This document shows positions 8,358 to 15,000 of a stretch of 20,439 nucleotides of DNA, one piece after another. Under the pieces are notes generated by a model. It searched no databases and had not been told where the DNA came from. It saw only the letters and a program-made list of their open reading frames with translations. Position 1 is the first letter of the stretch; every line of letters begins with the position of its first letter. The translations under genes were made by a program, and so were the position numbers. The stretch spans positions 1 through 20,439 of the forward strand of contig DKQT01000038.1 in assembly GCA_002471845.1 (NCBI GenBank). The letters run 5' to 3'. The DNA comes from Fidelibacterota bacterium UBA7301. GTDB lineage: Bacteria; Fidelibacterota; Marinisomatia; Marinisomatales; TCS55.

Positions 8358-8552
8358 TCATTGAGGTTTCTTGGCACCACAATAAATACAGGTGTCCCCC
8401 GCCTGTACATGAAAACCGCAGTCAGGACAGTCCCATTCATCTGTTTCAAGATCATCATAAGTATCCTCGGCGCGATTGGCGCGAGCGATCATCGCTGCCA
8501 CGCTGATGAAAATGGCCAGTATGATCATCAATAAATATAATGAGCCGCCCAT
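8358..8552 (-). CDS. Small membrane-anchored zinc-ribbon protein
   Basis: The protein has 64 residues. One N-terminal membrane segment (about 4-23) is followed by an acidic linker (EDTYDDLETDE) and a four-cysteine zinc ribbon made of CPDC and CIYC knuckles. The family is not recognised. The gene is three bases upstream of the exosortase start, so the two are probably made together. The ribbon probably faces the cytosol if the N-terminus is outside, but topology cannot be settled from the sequence alone. Confidence 0.75.
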   Translation of the reverse strand: MGGSLYLLMIILAIFISVAAMIARANRAEDTYDDLETDEWDCPDCGFHVQAGDTCIYCGAKKPQ

Positions 8553-8672
8553 GGGAGAATTTACTTACGCCTGCGTCTTTCGGATTGAAATGATGAACAT
8601 CGGTAATCCTTTCGAAATATTAATGCCACAACGATTCGTGACCTCATCCTTGCAATCCAAAAGAATCTGGTA

Positions 8673-9086
8673 TTAAATAATCTGTAATAAAAAAATAATT
8701 CCGTTCAAAACGTGGACGGTAATACAAACAGGACAGGCTATTTTAAGACGGATTAAACCATAAATTAAATAAACACCAACCAAAACAGTAAACCACCCCA
8801 TATATAAGGGGATACTTTTTTCCATTAACTCCAAAGGAACACCTAAGAGAGCATAGGCATAGCATAACAAGAAAAAGCTCCCCACCAGTGCATTGGGAAT
8901 ACCAACAATCCGGCCATAATTGGAATCTACGATGGAGATACACTGGTCCGAATCCAACTCGCAAAAGCGGGGCACCCACCATTGACGGTAAGTGATCCAT
9001 CCTATGTACACACCGTAGAAATAAAAAGAAAACGCCCCGCCGGCCAAGGCCAACAGGGCGCATAAATAATATAGGTTTCCGTTCAA
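8673..9086 (-). CDS. VKOR-family membrane thiol oxidoreductase
   Basis: The 137 residues hold four to five membrane helices and the full VKOR residue set. There is a loop cysteine pair C42 and C49 (FCELDSDQC), S55 in the DSNYGRIVGIP segment, and a CPVC active site at C118/C121 near the last helix. Bacterial VKOR homologues reoxidise the DsbA-type or thioredoxin-like protein that forms disulfide bonds in exported proteins, passing electrons to quinone. No thioredoxin domain is fused here and no DsbA partner is in the window. The start is TTG at 9086. An in-frame TGA four codons upstream and no internal Met before residue 88 leave no other sensible start. Confidence 0.88.
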   Translation of the reverse strand: MNGNLYYLCALLALAGGAFSFYFYGVYIGWITYRQWWVPRFCELDSDQCISIVDSNYGRIVGIPNALVGSFFLLCYAYALLGVPLELMEKSIPLYMGWFTVLVGVYLIYGLIRLKIACPVCITVHVLNGIIFLLQII

Positions 9087-9087
9087 G

Positions 9088-9519
9088 CTATTGCTTCAGG
9101 CGGTATACTACACCTTCCACCGTGCCTAAAAATTTTTCCACCTGGGAATAGGTGTGAAACATGTATTCCATCTCTTCATAGGAATCAACCGGATAAGAAC
9201 TTTCATCATAATCCCGCAAAAAGTTCGATTCCATCTTTACTACCATGTCACGCATCACCTGCTTCGGCAATTCTTTTTCACGAAGAAAATTCACCATCAG
9301 GTTGAGTTGTCCATCGGAGGTCATATGAAAAATCGGCAGCATGCCGAAATCTGAATCACAGCGAAACGTAAATGTTCCGTGACCATCTCCCCGGCCCCAG
9401 GACATTTCACTGGCGTGTGTTTCAGAAAATTTGATGATACGTTCACCGATCTTAGCGATCTCCCGTGAACATTTATTCCGCAAATCTTCTACAAATTGAT
9501 CTTTCGTCCATTTAGACAT
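9088..9519 (-). CDS. Uncharacterised 143-residue soluble protein
   Basis: I do not recognise this protein. It has no signal peptide or membrane segment. It looks like a compact alpha/beta cytosolic domain: an N-terminal helix rich in charge, then WGRGDGHGTFTFRCDSDFG, which reads as a beta-hairpin with glycine turns. A beta strand pair around FHMTSDGQLNLMVNFL follows, then two charged helices. ATG start. The stop is one base before the VKOR start, so translation of the two is likely coupled. The clean codon pattern and tight junction argue that it is a real gene. Confidence 0.7.
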   Translation of the reverse strand: MSKWTKDQFVEDLRNKCSREIAKIGERIIKFSETHASEMSWGRGDGHGTFTFRCDSDFGMLPIFHMTSDGQLNLMVNFLREKELPKQVMRDMVVKMESNFLRDYDESSYPVDSYEEMEYMFHTYSQVEKFLGTVEGVVYRLKQ

Positions 9520-9547
9520 AATATTTTAATCCTCGAATCTTAATAAT

Positions 9548-9564
9548 GTCGCGCGAAAAGCGAC
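9548..9564. other. Short hairpin between the M1 peptidase gene and the 143-residue gene
   Basis: GTCGC and GCGAC flank a seven-base loop. It lies in the 96-base gap after the peptidase stop. No T-run follows on either strand, so it is not a standard terminator. It may be a leader or mRNA 3'-end structure. Confidence 0.3.
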
Positions 9565-9615
9565 GGGAATTTACGGATTTTTTATACCACAGGTAAAGAA
9601 TTCGATTATAAATAA

Positions 9616-12504
9616 TCAGTTGGTGATACCCGGGATGTTGATCCCTTCAAGCGTGAGGGAAATTCTCATCCGGTCTTTTACCCATTGCCAGTCCTTGGCA
9701 GACTTTTGATCAACTTCCCAACTTTGGTAAAGGGGCAGAAATAGTGGGCCAAACTTGAGGCCGACCGCGGTGTATGTATCTTTGAATTCTTTGCCCCCTG
9801 CCACATCAATGAACAAAGGAATGCTGGGAGAAATATTTACACCCCAGGTGAAGTCTTTGGACGATAATGGCAATCCATCTTCATTCATCACATATCCTCT
9901 CATGGCTGGTCCATCTTTTATGTATTGGTTCTGTAAAACAGCTATCCCTGATTTGCCTGTTCTATCCATTACAAGTGTCGAAAAATTCGGATCGACTCCT
10001 CCACTCAAGTAAGTGCGATATTGGCTCGGAACATCTTTATCATTTAAAAATGACCCGGCCCAAACGCGGATATCGGTTCCATATTTTTTTGTGAATTTCA
10101 ATTTCAAGTTTGCCTCTGTCCAAATCGAAGAAAAACCTTTCCCTGTTTGAACACCCATATCGAAGCGGGACTGCTTCAAGGTACCATCCAACTTTCTGGT
10201 CAACCGGTATTTAACTGATGCAGTGGTAAATTTTCCTAATGAATAAATGGTTGTATCAAAGGCGCCAGATGCTAGTTTTGAATAATTAATATCTGCTGAA
10301 ATGCTTTTCATTGATTCATCTTCACCATAACTGCCATCAAATTTTATTTCTCCTCCAGTATTCCCTTGATATTGCATGCCACTAAAACTCAGTGATGAAG
10401 TTCTAAAAAAATTATTAGAATTGAAGTTATTAATACGATAAAGGTTTATTACAGGTTGATTATTATTGAAATCCCACATCGGCTGAATGGATGTAGTGGA
10501 TGTATATCCAGGAGCACCCCCTTTATACATCATGGCTCCTGGTGTCCATCCATTATAAAAATTATAGCTAAATAACCACGGTAAATAATTGATATCATGG
10601 TCGTAATACGTGGGTTGATCCCAAACAAAATGGAAATGAGTTTCTTTTCTAGTGGAATTGTTTGTACGATTTACATCGGGCATATGCTCATCAGGATCAA
10701 TAATTGCATACCATGTATCTTCCGGTGCATAAATAGTTTTGCGCCATTCAAATCCCTCCAGCCAACGCCTTTCCAATTCTTTATGATTATCGCCGTATAA
10801 AACAACCTCAACGGGTGTTTTCAATTCTCCATGATTGGAAATGATAAATCGGTTTCCTTTTTTTTGAATAGAAAAATCAAGGTAATCGGTAGTTTCAAAA
10901 ACGCCGTCAAAGTACCAGCTCAAATCCTTGTCTGTATGTTTTTCAAATATCGTCTGCAAATCTTCAGGATAGGGATGTTTGAACTTCCAGGATTCATAAT
11001 AGTCCTGCATAATTTCATCCATCTTTTCATCCCCCAGGTAATGCTGGAGAAAGCGGGTGAATACAGCCGTCTTATTATAATTCAGCCCGTAATTCACGCC
11101 TTTATATTCATCAGCCTTAAGATTCAACGGTTGGGCTTTTGGGCTCTTAGCTGATGTAGAATATGAAAAATACTCATACCAACTAAATTTTAAATTTTTT
11201 GCAATGCCTAATTTTTCCTGTATAAATGGTATAATAACAAAACGTTCATTTTGATCTTTATATTTATCCTGCCAATATCGAATACATGTATATTCATTTA
11301 ATCCCTCATCCATCCAGGTATGATACCTTTCATTACTTCCCAAAATGCCGTAAAACCAGTTATGCCCCACTTCGTGCATGATAACCATTTCCAGCATGGC
11401 CTTGCTGGGCATGGTAGCAATCACGGTAATGTTGGGATATTCCATCCCGCCGCCGGCGGACATGTCTCCATCAACGGCGGTAATATGATTATAGGGATAA
11501 TCTCCGTAATAACGACTGTACCAATAACCGGAATCATGCAAATATTCGATTGAATTCTCCCATGTGGCTGCATTTTTTGGGAGGTAAAAAGACCATAGCG
11601 TCACATTACGAGTTGAATCGTCTAAAGAAAGATTTCCTTTTTGTACAAGCCATTTTTCATCTGCAAACCAAGCAAAATCATGAACACCATTCTGGCGAAA
11701 ATGTAGTGTTTTCTTTTCCGATCTTGTTGAATCAGAATCCTTTTCTCCTCTCTTTCCTTTCTTTTGAGATTTAACCCAATTTTTAAAATCTTTTTCCGGC
11801 ATATTATGAATTGAATCTGCAATTATTGTCAATGAATCCAACCATGCATATTCTTCCTCGCCTTCAACTAAATCACCTGTTGCCATGATACGGTAATTTT
11901 TTGAAAGTGTAATTTTCACATTGAAAGACCCAAATTCAGAGTAAAACTCTCCTTGGTTCAGATATGGCATAGGATGCCATCCTTTATGATCATAAACTGC
12001 AGGTTTCGGATACCACTGGGTGATCTCATAATGTTTCCTTGTATGCCCTAAACGGGAGAATACCAAGGGGATCTTCACAAAAAATGGGGTTTCTATTGTC
12101 ACTGAATCTCCTGGGTACAAGGGATCGTTCAGGTGTACTTTGATCACATCAATCCAATCCGGATGATTTTCCCAAACGACTTTTTGACCATCCGCAGAAA
12201 AATCAAGACTATCAATAAATCCTCGTTCGGATGAATCTGATTTGGCAAACCTGGAGTTTTCCCCAGCCTGCTTAGCATAGGCTGTAGAATCATCCTTATA
12301 GGCATTGGGCCAGATATGGAACCAGATAAAATCAAGCGTATCCGGTGAGTTATTACTATAAATTAATTTTTCAAAAGCCGTCAAGGTATGATTGGTATCA
12401 TTGAGGGTAACATCAATATCATAATCCACATTTTGCTGAAAATATTCAGCTTCCTGCGCTGTCACGAAAGTAAAAAGCAAAGTGCAAATTAGAATTCGCT
12501 GCAT
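9616..12504 (-). CDS. Secreted M1-family zinc metallopeptidase with a long beta-rich C-terminal region
   Basis: The 962 residues begin with a signal peptide (MQRILICTLLFTFVTAQ). The zinc site is HEVGH (377-381) followed 18 residues later by E400 in WMDEGLNEY, the exact M1 spacing. GGGMEYP (351-357) stands where classic aminopeptidases have GAMEN. A charged lysine-rich insertion lies at 245-265. From about residue 660 the chain is glycine- and aromatic-rich with alternating beta patterns and ends in MRISLTLEGINIPGITN, resembling an outer-membrane barrel or a cell-surface beta domain. It should trim peptides in the periplasm or at the outer membrane. Its own promoter is likely just upstream. 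Confidence 0.93.
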   Translation of the reverse strand: MQRILICTLLFTFVTAQEAEYFQQNVDYDIDVTLNDTNHTLTAFEKLIYSNNSPDTLDFIWFHIWPNAYKDDSTAYAKQAGENSRFAKSDSSERGFIDSLDFSADGQKVVWENHPDWIDVIKVHLNDPLYPGDSVTIETPFFVKIPLVFSRLGHTRKHYEITQWYPKPAVYDHKGWHPMPYLNQGEFYSEFGSFNVKITLSKNYRIMATGDLVEGEEEYAWLDSLTIIADSIHNMPEKDFKNWVKSQKKGKRGEKDSDSTRSEKKTLHFRQNGVHDFAWFADEKWLVQKGNLSLDDSTRNVTLWSFYLPKNAATWENSIEYLHDSGYWYSRYYGDYPYNHITAVDGDMSAGGGMEYPNITVIATMPSKAMLEMVIMHEVGHNWFYGILGSNERYHTWMDEGLNEYTCIRYWQDKYKDQNERFVIIPFIQEKLGIAKNLKFSWYEYFSYSTSAKSPKAQPLNLKADEYKGVNYGLNYNKTAVFTRFLQHYLGDEKMDEIMQDYYESWKFKHPYPEDLQTIFEKHTDKDLSWYFDGVFETTDYLDFSIQKKGNRFIISNHGELKTPVEVVLYGDNHKELERRWLEGFEWRKTIYAPEDTWYAIIDPDEHMPDVNRTNNSTRKETHFHFVWDQPTYYDHDINYLPWLFSYNFYNGWTPGAMMYKGGAPGYTSTTSIQPMWDFNNNQPVINLYRINNFNSNNFFRTSSLSFSGMQYQGNTGGEIKFDGSYGEDESMKSISADINYSKLASGAFDTTIYSLGKFTTASVKYRLTRKLDGTLKQSRFDMGVQTGKGFSSIWTEANLKLKFTKKYGTDIRVWAGSFLNDKDVPSQYRTYLSGGVDPNFSTLVMDRTGKSGIAVLQNQYIKDGPAMRGYVMNEDGLPLSSKDFTWGVNISPSIPLFIDVAGGKEFKDTYTAVGLKFGPLFLPLYQSWEVDQKSAKDWQWVKDRMRISLTLEGINIPGITN

Positions 12505-12514
12505 AAATATCCCC

Positions 12515-12543
12515 AGTTAATTGGTAAAGAAATTACTTGTCAA
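12515..12543 (-). promoter_or_regulatory. Candidate promoter of the M1 peptidase gene
   Basis: A perfect minus-strand TTGACA (-35, 12538-12543) is separated by 17 bases from TTAACT (-10, 12515-12520). The ATG is about 10 bases further on, with a GGGG ribosome-binding-like run six bases before it. The -10 is weak and the leader would be very short. Confidence 0.45.
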
Positions 12544-12583
12544 AATAGACAAGGAATAGGAAAAAGGTTGTCAGTCCTTAACG

Positions 12584-12617
12584 AAAAAAGCCCCTCCGGT
12601 TACCGAAGGGGCTTTTT
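12584..12617 (-). terminator. Rho-independent terminator after the peroxiredoxin gene
   Basis: AAAAAGCCCC pairs with GGGGCTTTTT, with an inner CGG-CCG stem around a TTA loop. On the minus strand the stem ends in a T-run. It lies about 11 bases past the peroxiredoxin stop and ends the perR-prx transcript before the peptidase promoter. The A-run on the other side makes it usable in both directions. Confidence 0.9.
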
Positions 12618-12627
12618 AACAATCTGC

Positions 12628-13251
12628 TTACAGATTATCTGCGTTTTTAGATAGGTATTCTGCCACACCAGCGGCCGTATTCACCATACCTGCATCTCCT
12701 TTTTGCCAACCGGCCGCACAAACCTGACCATTGGCTTCAAAAAATTGGAGTGCTTCAACAATACGAACCACTTCATCCATATTACGGCCCAAGGGTTCAT
12801 CGTTCACAATCTGGTGACGGACAATACCATTTTGGTCTATCACAAAAGTGGCACGCATGGCCACACCTGCCGGATAGTAGGAATCACCGCCATCGGATTG
12901 AATGCCGTAAGCTTGGGCAATCGAATGATCCATATCCGCCGCAAGCGTATACTTTAACTGGCCAACACCGCCTTTATTAATTTCGGTGTTCCGCCATGCA
13001 TAGTGTGTATGATGGGAGTCAATTGAAACGCCCACAACTTCAACACCTAATTCAGTCAATTTATCCATCCGATGATCCATCGCAATCAATTCAGATGGGC
13101 AGACAAAAGTGAAATCTAACGGATAGAAGAATACCACCGCATATTTGCCACCCCGGGCTTCGGTAAAATTGTAATCGCCGACGATTGAATCATCTGCCAA
13201 TACAGCCTGTGTGATAAAATCTGGTGCTGGTTTTCCTACGAGTACACTCAT
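12628..13251 (-). CDS. 2-Cys peroxiredoxin (AhpC/Prx1 type)
   Basis: This 207-residue thiol peroxidase reduces hydrogen peroxide and organic peroxides in the cytosol. The peroxidatic cysteine is C51 in FVCPSEL and the resolving cysteine is C178 in QVCAAGWQKGD, the typical 2-Cys layout. GGVG near residue 94 matches the loop of oxidation-sensitive enzymes. The start is ATG with GGAG eight bases upstream. It follows the PerR-like gene by 16 bases and is probably its co-transcribed regulatory target. The reductant (thioredoxin or AhpF-like) is not encoded here. Confidence 0.95.
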   Translation of the reverse strand: MSVLVGKPAPDFITQAVLADDSIVGDYNFTEARGGKYAVVFFYPLDFTFVCPSELIAMDHRMDKLTELGVEVVGVSIDSHHTHYAWRNTEINKGGVGQLKYTLAADMDHSIAQAYGIQSDGGDSYYPAGVAMRATFVIDQNGIVRHQIVNDEPLGRNMDEVVRIVEALQFFEANGQVCAAGWQKGDAGMVNTAAGVAEYLSKNADNL

Positions 13252-13267
13252 GTTTATTTCTCCATTA

Positions 13268-13633
13268 TCATTTATGTTTTTGACATGTGCCGATGATGGT
13301 CATCTTAACATCATCAACGGCAAATTTATATTTCTTTTTTACATCGGACCGAATTCCCTCATCCAGCAAATGGACGTCCATGAGGTCGCCGCATTCCTTA
13401 CATTTTAAATGGTCATGGGGTTTCGTATTCCAATCATAGCGTGCGATGCTGCCATCATAGATCGTCCGTAGGTCGCCCGTTTTTTCCAGTCGTTTCAGGT
13501 TGCGGTAAACCGTTCCCAAACTGATTTTTGGAATGGACCTTTTGGCTCGGCTGAAAACCCAATCTGCTGTAGGATGGGAATTGGTGCTGTTGACAATTTT
13601 ACGGATGGTCTCTCTTTGATGACTAAATCGCAT
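13268..13633 (-). CDS. perR: Fur-family peroxide-responsive repressor, PerR-like
   Basis: From the chosen Met the protein has 121 residues (MRFSHQRE...), which matches the usual start of compact PerR proteins. An upstream ATG at 13663 would add ten residues of non-family sequence. The winged helix includes SLGTVYRNLKRLE. All five PerR-type metal ligands can be matched: H in HPTADW, D in ARYDW, the HDH pair, and D in DLMDV, where Fur usually has Glu. The structural zinc site has CKEC but the second pair is CQKH, that is C-x-x-H instead of C-x-x-C. It likely senses peroxide by oxidation of a metal-bound histidine and controls the peroxiredoxin gene behind it. Confidence 0.85.
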   Translation of the reverse strand: MRFSHQRETIRKIVNSTNSHPTADWVFSRAKRSIPKISLGTVYRNLKRLEKTGDLRTIYDGSIARYDWNTKPHDHLKCKECGDLMDVHLLDEGIRSDVKKKYKFAVDDVKMTIIGTCQKHK

Positions 13634-13813
13634 GGCGGAAAATATAGTATATATAGTAATCATTCCTATTATTATTTAAATAATTTTCTTCAAAATTACT
13701 TCAGGTGCGGCAAAGAACTGGTTTATAATCATATTACCAAGGATGACGGCACACAGATTGGCGTCGCCGAGTGTCCGGATGGATGCGGGCATGATATGAG
13801 CTGTAGCATCTAA
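13619..13813 (+). CDS. Possible small cysteine-rich reading frame (or gene remnant)
   Basis: The only candidate minus-strand-opposed gene. The first part (64 residues from the ATG at 13619) overlaps the start of perR and its AT-rich promoter and does not look coding. The last 37 residues do: FRCGKELVYNHITKDDGTQ followed by a CPDGCG knuckle and a final MSC resemble a zinc-ribbon domain with a balanced codon pattern. No good start or ribosome-binding site precedes that part. It may be the tail of a decayed gene, or a small protein with an unusual start. Not recognised. Confidence 0.3.
   Translation: MTKSHGGKYSIYSNHSYYYLNNFLQNYFRCGKELVYNHITKDDGTQIGVAECPDGCGHDMSCSI
13671..13684. promoter_or_regulatory. 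Candidate PerR operator palindrome
   Basis: ATTATTTAAATAAT is a perfect 14-base palindrome centred about 44 bases upstream of the perR start. Its AT-rich inverted-repeat form resembles known PerR boxes. The position suits autoregulation. Function is inferred from form and place. Confidence 0.45.
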
Positions 13814-13853
13814 AACTATTTGGCAAACTGGCGCTTAAAAATCCTTGCGGGGG

Positions 13854-13885
13854 TTTCCACCTAGGCCAAGCCTACAGCGGGGAAA
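13854..13885. other. Possible structured element in the perR-SOD intergenic region
   Basis: TAGGC-CAA-GCCTA forms a small hairpin (13862-13874), flanked by TTTCC (13854-13858) and GGAAA (13881-13885), which can extend it across bulges. It lies just downstream of the stop of the 46-residue minus-strand gene. A weak T-run (ATTTTTAA) follows on the minus strand, so it could be a weak terminator or a small RNA element. No known RNA family is recognised. Confidence 0.3.
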
Positions 13886-13920
13886 TAAAACCTTCACAGG
13901 GATTATACAAATTGGGAGAT

Positions 13921-14061
13921 TTATTTTAGAATATTAATTAAAATATAAATTTGTAATACCAAGACCAGGATAGCGATTAAGGTCCTGAGCATCTCCATAG
14001 TATGGTTATGCTTGTCGAGCCACTTTTCTAATTCATTTCGTCTTTCTTTCTTTTCACTCAT
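13921..14061 (-). CDS. Small 46-residue single-pass membrane protein
   Basis: The reading frame begins ATG-AGT and encodes a charged N-terminal helix (SEKKERRNELEKWLDKH), then one membrane segment (about 26-45, rich in L, I, V), and ends ILK. Many bacterial small membrane proteins share this layout. It has no recognised family. The upstream terminator at 14074-14105 ends just before it and no clear ribosome-binding site is visible, so it needs its own promoter or read-through. Confidence 0.5.
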   Translation of the reverse strand: MSEKKERRNELEKWLDKHNHTMEMLRTLIAILVLVLQIYILINILK

Positions 14062-14073
14062 AGGTTAAAAATA

Positions 14074-14105
14074 AAAAAGCCCCGCGGTTTCCCACAGGGC
14101 TTTTT
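14074..14105 (-). terminator. Rho-independent terminator after the SOD operon
   Basis: AAAAAGCCC pairs with GGGCTTTTT around an imperfect GC-rich inner stem (GCGG/CCCAC with mismatches). On the minus strand the run TTTTTTATTTTT follows. It lies about 22 bases past the stop of the 53-residue membrane peptide gene. Confidence 0.85.
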
Positions 14106-14126
14106 CTGTGTTTTGATTTTATATAC

Positions 14127-14288
14127 TTATAAGCCCTGAACTTTTGCTGATTTTTTGTAGAGCTGGAAAACAATATACCAACCCAGAGCCACAACAATCA
14201 TGAGCACTAACCAATTGGTGGAGGCAGTCACACCAAAGTTGTCTCCTGCCCCGATAATGTGTAATGCTGTGTAGAATTGAAAGGACAC
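14127..14288 (-). CDS. 53-residue membrane peptide directly after the SOD stop codon
   Basis: GTG is the codon immediately after the TAA of the superoxide dismutase gene and is in the same frame. The peptide has a polar N-terminal half (SFQFYTALHIIGAGDNFGVT), one membrane helix (about 28-45: NWLVLMIVVALGWYIVFQ) and a basic tail KKSAKVQGL. A terminator follows, so it belongs to the SOD transcript. It could be a separate protein made by stop-restart, or a membrane-anchoring extension of SOD made by stop-codon read-through. No family is recognised. Confidence 0.6.
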   Translation of the reverse strand: MSFQFYTALHIIGAGDNFGVTASTNWLVLMIVVALGWYIVFQLYKKSAKVQGL

Positions 14289-14864
14289 TTATCCCAAATT
14301 CCCATTGGCAAAATCCCAGTTTACCAGATTCCAGTAAGCTTCAACGTACTTAGGTCTCGCATTCCGATAATCCACGTAATAAGCATGCTCCCATACGTCA
14401 ATGGTAAGCAGCGCTTCTTTGCCGTGCGCCAGGGCGGAATCCGCATCATCCGTATTTAGGATCGCCAAGCCTGTATCATCTTTAATCAGCCATGTCCAGC
14501 CACTCCCAAAATTGGTAATGGCACTCTGGGATAATTTTTCCTTTAATTCAGAAAAAGAGCCAAAGGATTCTGCTATAGCGTCGGCGATAGCCCCTGTAGG
14601 TTCCCCACCGCCATTTGGACTGAGAGAATGCCAGTAAAAGGTATGATTCCAAACCTGTGCAGCATTATTGAAAAGACCTCCCTCCGAACTTTTCACAATT
14701 TCTTCCAGTGTTTTGCTTTCATATTCAGTCCCGGCTATGAGATTATTGAGATTTGTAACATAAGCCTGATGATGTTTGCCATGATGGTATTCCAATGTTT
14801 CCGCTGAAATATAGGGTTCCAGTTCATTATTACTATAAGGCAGTTCAGGTAATTCGTGCAACAT
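14289..14864 (-). CDS. sodB: Superoxide dismutase, Fe type
   Basis: This 191-residue enzyme of the Fe/Mn SOD family converts superoxide to oxygen and hydrogen peroxide. The metal ligands are H27 (EYHHGKHH), H74 (WNHTFYW), D156 and H160 (DVWEHAYY). Q70 in NNAAQVWNH is the hallmark of the iron-specific form, so iron rather than manganese is expected. There is no signal peptide, so it is cytosolic unless linked to the following membrane peptide. The start is ATG with a good AAGGA site six bases upstream. It produces the peroxide that the nearby peroxiredoxin removes. Confidence 0.95.
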   Translation of the reverse strand: MLHELPELPYSNNELEPYISAETLEYHHGKHHQAYVTNLNNLIAGTEYESKTLEEIVKSSEGGLFNNAAQVWNHTFYWHSLSPNGGGEPTGAIADAIAESFGSFSELKEKLSQSAITNFGSGWTWLIKDDTGLAILNTDDADSALAHGKEALLTIDVWEHAYYVDYRNARPKYVEAYWNLVNWDFANGNLG

Positions 14865-15000
14865 AGTATTTCCTTTCTTTTGTTTATTATTTGAAAATGG
14901 GATGAATTAAATCCATATTGTTCAACTGATTCTTATGAGCTGTTGATTGAAATTAATTATGCTTGAAATCACTATAATTTCCTGTTTGAAAGTTAAAGAA
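14865..15000 (-). promoter_or_regulatory. SOD upstream region, no clear promoter boxes
   Basis: This AT-rich gap separates SOD from the glutamate dehydrogenase stop. It holds the SOD ribosome-binding site (AAGGA). A TTATTATTT run at 14884-14892 also occurs beside the perR palindrome. I see no convincing -35/-10 pair and no hairpin terminator for the upstream operon. Confidence 0.3.

Noticed and set aside
8553..8672. Short minus-strand frame of 28 codons ending in basic residues, between VKOR and the zinc-ribbon gene
   Set aside because: Too short, no membrane segment or motif, no clear ribosome-binding site. Possible leader, but not supported.
9860..10560. Apparent loss of motif in the M1 peptidase tail as a frameshift
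   Set aside because: The frame stays open to a normal stop and codon use does not change. A genuine beta-rich domain is the simpler reading.
13643..13658. Direct repeat TATAGTA, nine bases apart, as an operator of perR
   Set aside because: AT-rich and close to the likely -10 region. A two-copy seven-base repeat in such sequence is expected by chance.
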